Notes under the pieces: model-generated
What the model saw: the letters and a program-made list of their open reading frames with translations, nothing else
Told to the model about the DNA's origin: nothing
Database searches by the model: none
Shown: one piece after another, positions 53,976 to 61,871 of the stretch
Layout: every line of letters starts with the position of its first letter
Numbering within the stretch: the first letter of the stretch is position 1
Program-made: the position numbers and the translations under genes
Assembly: GCF_004745865.1 (NCBI RefSeq)
Contig: NZ_SRKZ01000005.1
Coordinates: 186,001-250,000, forward strand
DNA from: Hymenobacter wooponensis
GTDB taxonomy: Bacteria > Bacteroidota > Bacteroidia > Cytophagales > Hymenobacteraceae
Direction: 5' to 3'
DNA: 64,000 nt

Positions 53976-54002
53976 CAAAAATGCCGCCCTTGGGCGGCAT
54001 TT
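53976..54002 (-). terminator. Terminator closing the respiratory cluster
   Basis: AAATGCCGCCC pairs with GGGCGGCATTT around a very short loop. On the minus strand it runs into TTTTTG. It separates the cytochrome oxidase cluster from the sensor kinase gene. Confidence 0.8.
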
Positions 54003-54003
54003 C

Positions 54004-54297
54004 CTAACTTGGCTCTTTTACCTCTATTGAGTGCCTAGGAGCAGTGTGCGCAAAGTGACTGTCGTAGTGTACGCCCCAAAGAAATACAGCCTCATTACTC
54101 TGGCGCAGCGGAACAATAACGATGTGAGCATCAGCATAGCTATAGCCTCTGCTGTAGTATATATCCACACCGGTGAGTGGCGGGATAACTAATACAGCAA
54201 CACCAAGACCGTAAATATTACTAGACCAGGTTGAGCGCCGAAGATTTAAACAGACACCCGCAATGAAAACGCAGACACTGCTGCAGCACAAGCGCAA
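54004..54297 (-). CDS. Doubtful small ORF at the end of the respiratory cluster
   Basis: A 97-residue frame starts 20 bp past the small CxxC gene and ends 2 bp before the terminator, a position that suits a last operon gene. The predicted protein has two short hydrophobic stretches (about 3-17 and 28-40) and is rich in Cys, Ser and His. It has no recognisable family. Its composition is not clearly protein-like, so it may be untranslated 3' sequence. If it is not a gene, 54003-54317 holds no other feature. Confidence 0.3.
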   Translation of the reverse strand: MRLCCSSVCVFIAGVCLNLRRSTWSSNIYGLGVAVLVIPPLTGVDIYYSRGYSYADAHIVIVPLRQSNEAVFLWGVHYDSHFAHTAPRHSIEVKEPS

Positions 54298-54317
54298 GTG
54301 CCGGTAATGCGGCCCGA

Positions 54318-54578
54318 TTAACGGCTATTAGCTACTTTTTTCTTCTTGCTATTCCGGTACCAGAAGTAGCCGACAGTGCCCATCAGTACATACGGGATAG
54401 TCATCAGATACAAGATGCCTTTATTGAGGCCTGTGGTATCGTAGCCATCTTTCTCCTGACGGGAAGCTTCTACCTGAGTTTTACACATGGTACACTGGGC
54501 TTGTACATTCAGCGGCAAAACACTGAGTAATACTCCCAGCAACATGGCTAACGCTCCAGCAAATACAGTCTTTTTCAT
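54318..54578 (-). CDS. Small exported membrane protein with CxxC motif
   Basis: This 86-residue protein has a signal peptide (about 1-28, ending QAQ) directly followed by C29-TM-C32-K, and one membrane segment near 55-75, then a Lys-rich end. The CxxC faces the extracytoplasmic side and could bind copper or haem, or be redox-active. It sits last in a cytochrome oxidase assembly cluster beside DUF420 and an SCO-like gene, which supports a metal or redox role. The family is not characterised to my knowledge. Confidence 0.75.
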   Translation of the reverse strand: MKKTVFAGALAMLLGVLLSVLPLNVQAQCTMCKTQVEASRQEKDGYDTTGLNKGILYLMTIPYVLMGTVGYFWYRNSKKKKVANSR

Positions 54579-54690
54579 CCTAGTACAACTTCAAATACAA
54601 AGATTGGTTGAGCGCTACGAGTGCCGTTCCTTTGCCATCCGTAGGCCTCTTTATACCACAACACTGAGGCAGCCAAACAATTCCCTGTTA

Positions 54691-55245
54691 TCAGGTATAG
54701 TAAGGCGCAATCATAAAATACACTATTACTCCCGTTACGGACACATACAGCCAGATAGGATACGTCCAGCGGGCAATCCGCCGGTGCTTCTGAAACTGCT
54801 CGGTTAGGGCAAAGTATAGCGTAAATAGCACCAGGCCTACCGTAACGGCAGCCAGTACAATGTGAGTCAGCAGAATGAAATAGTAAACGCCTTTAATTAG
54901 GCCCGTGCCCCCAAACTTGGTGCTTGGCACCTGCGAGTGGTAGGCCACATACGATACCAAGAATAAGGAGCCCAGAAGGAAGGCTATCCCCATCATGGCC
55001 CGATGGCGTGCCACATTTTTGCGCCGGATAAAGTAATATCCAATCATCAGGAACACAGCCGTCAAAGAGTTGAGGACCGCATTTACCTTCGGTAACGATT
55101 TTACTTGCGCCCCCTCAATCCGAAACACGTCTGGAAAGAAGTACAGCACTGCCACTGCTACCGGGATTACCGCCCCCAACACAGCCGCTAATACCTTGTA
55201 CTTTGTGAAATTGCCGGGATTAACGGCTGAATTATTCGTGGTCAT
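54691..55245 (-). CDS. DUF420 membrane protein (oxidase assembly cluster)
   Basis: This 184-residue protein has about five membrane segments (near 20-40, 55-75, 85-105, 118-142 and 155-178). RHRAMMGIAFLLGSLFLVSYVAYH and the FTLYFALTEQFQKHRRIARWTYPIWLYVSVTG region, taken in parts, match DUF420, a four- to five-span family beside cytochrome oxidase genes. The role is probably in oxidase maturation. The ATG at 55245 (MTTNNS) overlaps the end of the SCO-like gene by 14 bp, indicating coupling. Confidence 0.88.
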   Translation of the reverse strand: MTTNNSAVNPGNFTKYKVLAAVLGAVIPVAVAVLYFFPDVFRIEGAQVKSLPKVNAVLNSLTAVFLMIGYYFIRRKNVARHRAMMGIAFLLGSLFLVSYVAYHSQVPSTKFGGTGLIKGVYYFILLTHIVLAAVTVGLVLFTLYFALTEQFQKHRRIARWTYPIWLYVSVTGVIVYFMIAPYYT

Positions 55246-55894
55246 AGGTGTAAAGCAACACTTCAATTTCGGTCATGAGCCGATTGATTTCCTTCTCGCT
55301 GGTGCCATCATAGATGCCACGCACGCGGCGGTCTTTATCAACCAAAAACACCCGCTGACCGTGCTGTAATCCGCCGCTCGTGCCGGCTGCAGGAGATAAT
55401 CTAAACTCCTGTGTAGCCACTTTGTTCAAGGTGGCTTCGTCGCCCGTCAGGAAGAACCACTTTCCGGCAATGGCGCCATACTGCTCAGCATAACGAGACA
55501 GTACTGCTACCGAATCATGCGCTGGATCAGCGCTGAATGAGGCCATTTTAACGCGGGGTTCCCGTCGGAACTTCTCTTGTACGCGCATCAGCTGCGTATT
55601 CAGCCGCTGGTAGTCTGCACTGCCAGTCTCAAAGAAGCTTGCCACGTAAAGACCCTTATCTGCCAGTTCCGATTGCGAAACCTCCCGCCCCGATTGTGCC
55701 GGCAACCGGAAGTCACCGACTTGGTGGAAAACAGTATCGCGCTGCCACTTCCCGTCGACCTGTGTTGAATCCACATAGTCGGGCAGATAAGTTGGCAGCG
55801 CGTAACGGTTAGTTCCAAAGCTTTTCAGAAACAGAAAAGCTAAAACCGGAACCAGCAGAATGAGGCCCAAGACAAGTGTTTGTTTGGGCCTCAT
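55232..55894 (-). CDS. SCO-like thioredoxin-fold protein lacking the copper cysteines
   Basis: SCO proteins deliver copper to the CuA site of cytochrome c oxidase through CxxxC and a distal His. This 220-residue membrane-anchored protein (segment at about 7-24) has the fold and context: GDFRLPAQSG, then VASFFETGSADYQ at 84-96 where the family has FFFTxCPxxCPxM. Both Cys are replaced (S92 and Q96 by my alignment). H178 in LQHGQRVFLVD is kept. The gene lies between subunit IV and DUF420. It may be a non-copper scaffold or a peroxide or thiol sensor, or copper loading may fall to another protein. The family call rests on fold pattern and synteny. Confidence 0.78.
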   Translation of the reverse strand: MRPKQTLVLGLILLVPVLAFLFLKSFGTNRYALPTYLPDYVDSTQVDGKWQRDTVFHQVGDFRLPAQSGREVSQSELADKGLYVASFFETGSADYQRLNTQLMRVQEKFRREPRVKMASFSADPAHDSVAVLSRYAEQYGAIAGKWFFLTGDEATLNKVATQEFRLSPAAGTSGGLQHGQRVFLVDKDRRVRGIYDGTSEKEINRLMTEIEVLLYTYDHE

Positions 55895-55897
55895 CCG

Positions 55898-56239
55898 TTA
55901 GGTTACGATGTTATCGACGGCAGCACCGATGGCATTACCCTCGGTAACCAGAGCTACAAGTAGCCAGATTAGCAGGGCCATTGGAATCATGATACTCCAG
56001 ATGAGTCCTTTCGTTTCATGCTTCAGGTGCATGAACTCAGCCACAATAAAGAAGGCTTTGAAGATCGTCAGGATGATAAAGATCGAGTTACGCAGTGTGC
56101 TTGGATCCATGGCAAACACGAACACGAATTCCAGTGCCGTGATACCAACCAAAACAAAGAACGTCTTCCAGATCCAGCCCGTGTTAGGCTTCGGAATTTC
56201 TCCTACCTGCGCAGGAGCTGTGTTTACGTGATTAGCCAT
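55898..56239 (-). CDS. Cytochrome c oxidase subunit IV (small prokaryotic type)
   Basis: This 113-residue protein has three membrane segments (about 26-46, 51-72 and 82-104). The motif FKAFFIVAEFMHLKHE matches the COX4-like prokaryotic family that stabilises caa3-type oxidases. The ATG at 56239 (MANHVNTAP) is chosen over one six codons upstream. It lies 3 bp before the SCO-like gene and 70 bp after subunit III, in the same operon. Confidence 0.88.
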   Translation of the reverse strand: MANHVNTAPAQVGEIPKPNTGWIWKTFFVLVGITALEFVFVFAMDPSTLRNSIFIILTIFKAFFIVAEFMHLKHETKGLIWSIMIPMALLIWLLVALVTEGNAIGAAVDNIVT

Positions 56240-56309
56240 TGTGGTAAGGAAAATCAAACCCAGGTAGCTTCAACTCGAAAGTCAATAGCTACCTGGGTAT
56301 AAATGAGGT

Positions 56310-57083
56310 TTAAACGAGGTAGAAGAAGGTGAAGACGAATACCCACACCAAGTCTACAAAGTGCCAGTACAGGCCTACTTTCTCCACCATTTCGTAGTGG
56401 CCACGCTTTTCGAAGGTACCGTTGGTAGTAGCAATGAAGCAGTATACCAGCAGGCAAACGCCCGAGAATACGTGCGTACCGTGGAAGCCCGTAATGAAGA
56501 AGAACAGGTCAGCGAACAGCACAGGACCATACTGGTTCATGGTCAGGTTGGCCCCAAAGAAACGAGTGCCATCGGCCATGATAGTTGGCTCCTCGTGACC
56601 ACCAATGAAGTGGCTCCACTCCCAGGCCTGAGAGCTCAAGAACGTAGCCCCAAACAGGATAGTCCAAAGCAACCATTTCTGCACGTCAGCTTTATCCATC
56701 CGGTGGCCAGCTTCTACAGCCAGTACCATCGTTACTGAGCTAAAGATCAGGATCATCGTCATCAAGGCCACAAAGCCCAGTGGAACGTCCATGCCGTGTA
56801 GGCCAGGGAAGGCATTGAACACCTTATCTGGTACAGGCCAATAGTCAGTAGAGAACTTGAATGCGCCGTGAATTTTTTCGTCAAACGCAGCGTAGCGGTG
56901 ACGGATCAGGCCATAAGTGGTCAGGAAAGCGGCGAACGTGAAAGCGTCCGACAGCAGGAAGAACCACATCATCAGCTTACCATAGCTGGCTTTGAAGGGC
57001 TCGTTCCCTCCATCCCAGGTGCCGGTGCGCGGCTTATCCAGGGCGGAATCAGGAATCGTCTGCGTCGTGGAAATGGTGGACAT
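56310..57083 (-). CDS. ctaE: Cytochrome c oxidase subunit III
   Basis: This 257-residue subunit of the haem-copper oxidase has seven predicted membrane segments. Family motifs include AFTFAAFLTTYG, the SSQAWEWSHFI segment and FFITGFHGTHVFSGV, ending in GLYWHFVDLVWVFVFTFFYL. Subunit III supports long-term turnover of subunit I. A second, shorter subunit III-type gene lies just upstream, with a 24-bp gap, so both are made together. Translation begins at the ATG at 57083. Confidence 0.93.
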   Translation of the reverse strand: MSTISTTQTIPDSALDKPRTGTWDGGNEPFKASYGKLMMWFFLLSDAFTFAAFLTTYGLIRHRYAAFDEKIHGAFKFSTDYWPVPDKVFNAFPGLHGMDVPLGFVALMTMILIFSSVTMVLAVEAGHRMDKADVQKWLLWTILFGATFLSSQAWEWSHFIGGHEEPTIMADGTRFFGANLTMNQYGPVLFADLFFFITGFHGTHVFSGVCLLVYCFIATTNGTFEKRGHYEMVEKVGLYWHFVDLVWVFVFTFFYLV

Positions 57084-57107
57084 AGCGTGCGGGGGGTTGA
57101 CGAAAAT

Positions 57108-57695
57108 CTAGTGGTTCAAAAGTAGGAACAAATACAGGTACAACCAAAGCGCGCCGAGGAAGTGCCAGTAAATGGTCACGTTGCCAATAGAGAGCATTTG
57201 ACGTGAATGCACCTGATAGTTAAAGCTTTTACGTAGCACCACCAACAAAAAGATGAGGCCCGTAATCAAGTGAAAACCGTGTACTCCGGTTAATACATAC
57301 AGAAAAGAGCCGGAAGGGTTGGCATCGGTGCCGCCAAAAAAGATCCGGTTGTCTACCAGCTGTCCCCACATTGCCCACTGACCAGCCAAAAAGGCTACTC
57401 CTAGCAAGAAGGTAAGTAGCAGCCCAATACGAGCTTGGTTCACTTCATCTTTGCGCGCTGCAAACCACGCCCACTGCATAGTGGCCGAGCTGACAACGAT
57501 GATACAGGTGGTAATCAGGAAACCAGCCGGCAAGTCAAACTCCAGCCAGTTACCTTCTTCGCGCCGCACAATATAAGCGCTGGTATAGGCTGCAAAAATC
57601 ATGGTGATACTCACCATCATGAGCCAGAGCAGGAACCGCAGTGGGTGGACACCCGTGGCGGGCTGCTTACTATTCAAAGCTTCTGCAGGATGCAT
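57108..57695 (-). CDS. Second cytochrome c oxidase subunit III-type protein
   Basis: This 195-residue protein of the same family has five membrane segments (about 22-44, 58-78, 90-112, 127-152 and 170-193). GSFLYVLTGVHGFHLITGL and VTIYWHFLGALWLYLYLFLL are the matching motifs. It lacks the first two segments of the longer form. Such a pair occurs in Bacteroidota oxidase clusters; the two may form a heterodimeric subunit III or serve different complexes. It lies between ctaB and ctaE. Confidence 0.92.
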   Translation of the reverse strand: MHPAEALNSKQPATGVHPLRFLLWLMMVSITMIFAAYTSAYIVRREEGNWLEFDLPAGFLITTCIIVVSSATMQWAWFAARKDEVNQARIGLLLTFLLGVAFLAGQWAMWGQLVDNRIFFGGTDANPSGSFLYVLTGVHGFHLITGLIFLLVVLRKSFNYQVHSRQMLSIGNVTIYWHFLGALWLYLYLFLLLNH

Positions 57696-57839
57696 AAGAT
57701 TGTTGTGTTAGAAGTACCAAAAAGCCGCCTAGCTGATTCCTAGGCCTGCTATTGAAGAACAAATAGCAGCTTGGATTTGTGCGCGTTAAAAGCCAGAAGC
57801 ACGGCTTTATTTCCTGCTGCTCCCACTGGTGTGCATGAC

Positions 57840-58691
57840 CTACATTCGATCAAGAACGAGGGCAATTTGTACAATTGGCAGGTAGAGAAAAGAACCAAAC
57901 ATGATGCTCATTGCAGCCTTTTTGCTAACCGTGCGCATCAAGTAAAACGTTTGCATCAGAAACAATACCCCACAAATAGCCGCTACCATAGGGTATGTAG
58001 TATTCGTCATCCCGAAGTAGAAAGGCAGTAGGCTCAACGGAATCAGGACAAGCGTATAGGTCATGATTTGGAAAGCAGTGCGCAGGTCCTTTTTACCTGG
58101 TGTAGGCAGCATCTTAAATCCAGCCTTCTTGTAGTCGTCGTCCAACACCCAAGCAATGGCCCAAAAGTGCGGGAACTGCCACATAAACTGGATTCCGAAC
58201 AGTATCCAGCCTTCCACACCCAAATAGCCAGTAGCAGCAACCCAACCAATTAGCGGCGGTAAGCCGCCTGGAATAGCTCCTACCGCCACGCAGATCGGCG
58301 AAATCGTTTTAAGAGGGGTGTAAATAAAGCCGTACAGGATCAATGATACCAACGACAAGGCAGCGGCCAGAGGATTGAAGAAATAGGTAAGCAGGCCTAG
58401 TCCTATTACTCCTAATACAGCAGTAAATACCCAAGCCTCTGCCACCGATAGCACACCCATGGGCAACGGGCGCTTGGCGGTGCGCTTCATTTGCTTATCA
58501 AGCTCAATCTCGAAGATCTGGTTGATGGTATTGGCGGAACCTGTAACGGCTAGGCCACCTAGCATAACCAAAACAGCTTTGCCCCAGTCCAGCTCATGGG
58601 CTCCCAGCAAATACCCGATAGCGCTTGAAAAGGCTACTGTCAGCGCCAGCCGGAATTTGATTAACTGAAAATACGCCCTGGCTTTACTCAT
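57840..58691 (-). CDS. ctaB: Haem O synthase (protohaem IX farnesyltransferase)
   Basis: This 283-residue membrane prenyltransferase adds farnesyl to haem B to give haem O. It has about nine membrane segments. The first aspartate-rich motif reads N57-QIFE61-IEL-D65-KQMKRT, so the usual first Asp is Glu. The second motif region is AWVLDDDYKKAGFKMLP. I chose the ATG at 58691 (MSKARAYFQLIKFR). Haem O then goes to CtaA, encoded 53 bp upstream, to give haem A for subunit I. Confidence 0.94.
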   Translation of the reverse strand: MSKARAYFQLIKFRLALTVAFSSAIGYLLGAHELDWGKAVLVMLGGLAVTGSANTINQIFEIELDKQMKRTAKRPLPMGVLSVAEAWVFTAVLGVIGLGLLTYFFNPLAAALSLVSLILYGFIYTPLKTISPICVAVGAIPGGLPPLIGWVAATGYLGVEGWILFGIQFMWQFPHFWAIAWVLDDDYKKAGFKMLPTPGKKDLRTAFQIMTYTLVLIPLSLLPFYFGMTNTTYPMVAAICGVLFLMQTFYLMRTVSKKAAMSIMFGSFLYLPIVQIALVLDRM

Positions 58692-58744
58692 CAATTGTAC
58701 AAACAAGTGACCGGGTTGAATGCACCCGGAACGGGGCCGCAAAG

Positions 58745-59824
58745 TTACGCAACAACGGCCGGAATAGCGGTCTGCTGCTGCAATTTAGTGGCCCGTCGAT
58801 AGTCGACCAGGGCAATAAACTGCGCCCCGAACAGCAATGTGGCTATTGTGAGATGCACTGGCTGCACAACTGCGGGAAAGGAGAAATAAGCCAGTATTAT
58901 ACCTGCGAGTATTTCCAGCCCAATACAGGCGAGCACAGCAGTAGCCATTACGTGTAGCTTACGGGAAGGCAATAGGTATAAGCGGTAGGCCAGATAAACA
59001 TTAACCAGGAGTAGCAGAGCCGAAAAAGTACGGTGGAAGCGGAAAGAACCACCCAGCTGGCTTACCCACTCAGCCCGATTCAAGTAGTTGTTGCTGAATG
59101 CTACCATATCAATTTGCTCCCGCACCTGTGTGCCCAACACAATTTGCCCGAAGGTGAGCATAATGGCAAACCATAGCCAAGCCGTAAGTCCAGGAATAGC
59201 CCGCACTGGTTGCACTACCACGTGTATTCTCTGCGAACGGTCGACGGCATAAATAAGCAGTGCTACAATTAGCAATGCCAGACCCATATGAATTGTCACC
59301 ATGATAGGCAGTAGGTTGGTTGATACCACCAATGAGCCAAGCCAACCCTGTACTCCCGTAAGCAGGAAAGAGCCAAACGCAAGCCAGAATACAACTCTAT
59401 CCTGTTTCCAGTAAGGCACCGCAAATACTACAGTCAAAAATACGAAAACGCCAATTAAAGCTCCTACCAAACGGTTGACGTACTCAATCCAAGTTTTGAC
59501 AGGGTTAAAATCCGTTTCGATATACTGAGTAGGGTGAGCAAAAATGTCTCCGGCTACCTGATGGAAGCCCATACGCTCCAGTTTAGCCGCCAGCTTCTTA
59601 TTCTTTTCAACTCGTTGAGCGGTATATATCTCCTTATAGTTAGACGGAAGCTGACTAATATCAGTCGGTGGTACCCATGTACCGAAGCACCTAGGCCAGT
59701 CTGGACAGCCCATTCCAGAACCCGTACTGCGTACAATCCCGCCGACTAAAATCAATATGTAGACAGCAACTACTGTTAAAATTCCTATAAAGCGAAAACG
59801 ACGAACGTAGTCAGAACCAGACAT
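58745..59824 (-). CDS. ctaA: Haem A synthase (COX15/CtaA)
   Basis: This 359-residue eight-span enzyme oxidises the haem O methyl group to formyl, giving haem A. The first loop holds GSGMGCPDWPRCFGTW with the cysteine pair C40/C46, a redox pair in the Bacillus-type enzyme, and four conserved His in later helices (for example RLVGALIGVFVFL and HRTFSALLLLVN regions). The ATG at 59824 (MSGSDYVRRF) is preferred to one 11 codons upstream. It is the first gene after the ctaD terminator and is followed by ctaB. Confidence 0.93.
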   Translation of the reverse strand: MSGSDYVRRFRFIGILTVVAVYILILVGGIVRSTGSGMGCPDWPRCFGTWVPPTDISQLPSNYKEIYTAQRVEKNKKLAAKLERMGFHQVAGDIFAHPTQYIETDFNPVKTWIEYVNRLVGALIGVFVFLTVVFAVPYWKQDRVVFWLAFGSFLLTGVQGWLGSLVVSTNLLPIMVTIHMGLALLIVALLIYAVDRSQRIHVVVQPVRAIPGLTAWLWFAIMLTFGQIVLGTQVREQIDMVAFSNNYLNRAEWVSQLGGSFRFHRTFSALLLLVNVYLAYRLYLLPSRKLHVMATAVLACIGLEILAGIILAYFSFPAVVQPVHLTIATLLFGAQFIALVDYRRATKLQQQTAIPAVVA

Positions 59825-59928
59825 GTCGAAGAAGAACGGTTGATACTTAGCAAACAATCTTTATTAAGAGTTTGCTTCATGAAACGCAAAAAACCGACAC
59901 CGACTAAGCCGATGCGGTTGCGTTAAAA

Positions 59929-59967
59929 GACAAATGGGCCGCCATAAACACAGCGGCCCATTTGTCA
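59929..59967 (-). terminator. Terminator after ctaD
   Basis: GACAAATGGGCCGC (59929-59942) and GCGGCCCATTTGTC (59953-59966) form a perfect 14-bp stem with a 10-base loop. On the minus strand it is followed by TTTT. It separates the structural oxidase genes from the assembly genes, so ctaA probably has its own start or depends on read-through. Confidence 0.85.
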
Positions 59968-59986
59968 TGCTATAACCAAATGGTTA

Positions 59987-61846
59987 CTACTCCATCTCCT
60001 TCTCGTAAGGCAGGTTTGAAGACTGCGTCTGCGAGTAAGGAACGTTCTGCGGGATGAAATCATCAGCAGCACCTGGCTTACTATAATCATAGGGCCAACG
60101 GTGTACAGCAGGAATAGCGCCAGGCCAGTTGCCGTGACCAGGAACAACTGGAGTAGTCCACTCCAGCGTGGTTGAACGCCAAGGGTTCTCGCTGGCACGA
60201 CGACCACGGAAGATGCTGTAGAAGAAGTTAAAGACGAACACAAACTGAGCAAAGAATGCCAGAATAGCGGCCACCGAAATAAACTTGTTCAAGTTAGCAA
60301 ACTGGCTGAAGGTATCGAAGCCAGTCCAAGCGTAATAACGACGAGGGAAACCAGCAATACCTACATAGTGCATGGGCAGGAACACAAGGTATACACCAAG
60401 GAAGGTGAGCCAGAAGTGTACGTAACCCAGCTTCTCATCTAAGTGACGGCCAAACATCTTCGGGAACCAGTGATACACGCCAGCAAAGAGACCAAAGAAA
60501 GCCGAGCTACCCATTACTAAGTGGAAGTGAGCTACCACAAAGTAGGTGTTGTGCATCTGGATGTCGAGAGCAGCGTTACCTAAAACGATACCCGTCAAAC
60601 CACCAGCGATGAACAGAGACACGAAGCCAATCGAGAACAGCATGGCGGCCGTGAAGCGGATGTTACCGCGCCACAGGGTGGCCAACCAGTTGAACGTCTT
60701 CACAGCTGAAGGCACTGCAATAATCAGTGTTAGGAACATGAAGACTGAGCCGAGGAAAGGGTTCATGCCCGTCACGAACATGTGGTGAGCCCACACAACG
60801 AACGAGAGCAACGAGATACCCAGCAGAGAGCCAATCATGGCGCGGTAGCCGAAGATAGGCTTACGCGAGTTGGTAGCGAGGATTTCGGAAACCATGCCCA
60901 TGGCGGGCATAATCACGATGTACACCTCGGGGTGGCCTAGGAACCAGAACAGGTGCTGAAACAGGATAGGCGAACCACCAGTGTTAGGCAATGCCTGCCC
61001 GGCGATGTAGATATCAGACAGAAAGAAGGACGTGCCAAACGAGCGGTCGAAGATCAGCAGCAGAGCCGCCGAGAACAGTACCGGAAAGGCCAGCAGGCCG
61101 AGAATGGCCGTCAGGAAAAAGGCCCAGATAGTCAGCGGCAGTTTGCTCATGCTCATGCCCTGGGTGCGTAGGTTGATGACCGTGGTGATGTAGTTCACGC
61201 CTCCCAATAGCTGCGACACAATGAACAAAGCCATCGAAACCAACCACAGTGTCATACCGGCCCCCGACCCCGGAATGGCCTGGGGCAACGCACTCAGTGG
61301 CGGATAAATTGTCCAACCAGCTGCCGCAGGTCCTGTCTCAATGAACAGGGACACAAACATGATAACGCTGGAAATAAAGAAGAACCAATACGAGAGCATG
61401 TTCATGAAGCCTGAGGCCATGTCGCGGGCCCCAATCTGCAGCGGAATCAGGAAGTTGGAGAACGTGCCCGACAGGCCCGCCGTGAGCACGAAGAACACCA
61501 TAATGGTGCCGTGCATGGTCACCAGCGCCAGGTAGAACTCGGGGTTGAGCTTACCAGCTTCAATCCACTTGCCGAGTACTGGCTGCAGCCATTCAAACGT
61601 GGATTCTGGCCAGCCTAGCTGTAGACGGAAAAGGCTCGAAAGCGTACCACCAACTATTGCCCACAGCATACCTGTAATCAGGAACTGCTTGGCAATGGTC
61701 TTGTGGTCGGTGCTGAATACGTACTTCGACAAGAAGCCTTGCTCGTGGTGCTCGTCGTGGTGCGTATGCTCATTATGCGAGATGCCAGGCTCGGTTACAC
61801 CGGCCCCACCCTGCACTTGAGCTTGGTTAGGAAGATTAGCAGCCAT
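59987..61846 (-). CDS. ctaD: Cytochrome c oxidase subunit I
   Basis: This 619-residue subunit holds the low-spin haem a and the haem a3-CuB centre where oxygen is reduced. The key motifs are WFLGHPEVYIVIMP (His-Tyr cross-link pair of CuB), WAHHMFVTG (two CuB His) and NTYFVVAHFHLVMG (haem ligands). HPEVY with Tyr marks an A-type oxidase. The extra His-rich N-terminal segment (residues about 20-35) precedes the first membrane helix. It follows coxB by 25 bp. The product would partner the two subunit III proteins and subunit IV encoded beyond the terminator. Confidence 0.97.
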   Translation of the reverse strand: MAANLPNQAQVQGGAGVTEPGISHNEHTHHDEHHEQGFLSKYVFSTDHKTIAKQFLITGMLWAIVGGTLSSLFRLQLGWPESTFEWLQPVLGKWIEAGKLNPEFYLALVTMHGTIMVFFVLTAGLSGTFSNFLIPLQIGARDMASGFMNMLSYWFFFISSVIMFVSLFIETGPAAAGWTIYPPLSALPQAIPGSGAGMTLWLVSMALFIVSQLLGGVNYITTVINLRTQGMSMSKLPLTIWAFFLTAILGLLAFPVLFSAALLLIFDRSFGTSFFLSDIYIAGQALPNTGGSPILFQHLFWFLGHPEVYIVIMPAMGMVSEILATNSRKPIFGYRAMIGSLLGISLLSFVVWAHHMFVTGMNPFLGSVFMFLTLIIAVPSAVKTFNWLATLWRGNIRFTAAMLFSIGFVSLFIAGGLTGIVLGNAALDIQMHNTYFVVAHFHLVMGSSAFFGLFAGVYHWFPKMFGRHLDEKLGYVHFWLTFLGVYLVFLPMHYVGIAGFPRRYYAWTGFDTFSQFANLNKFISVAAILAFFAQFVFVFNFFYSIFRGRRASENPWRSTTLEWTTPVVPGHGNWPGAIPAVHRWPYDYSKPGAADDFIPQNVPYSQTQSSNLPYEKEME

Positions 61847-61871
61847 ATGAGAAGCGTGCGTTTAAAGTAGA

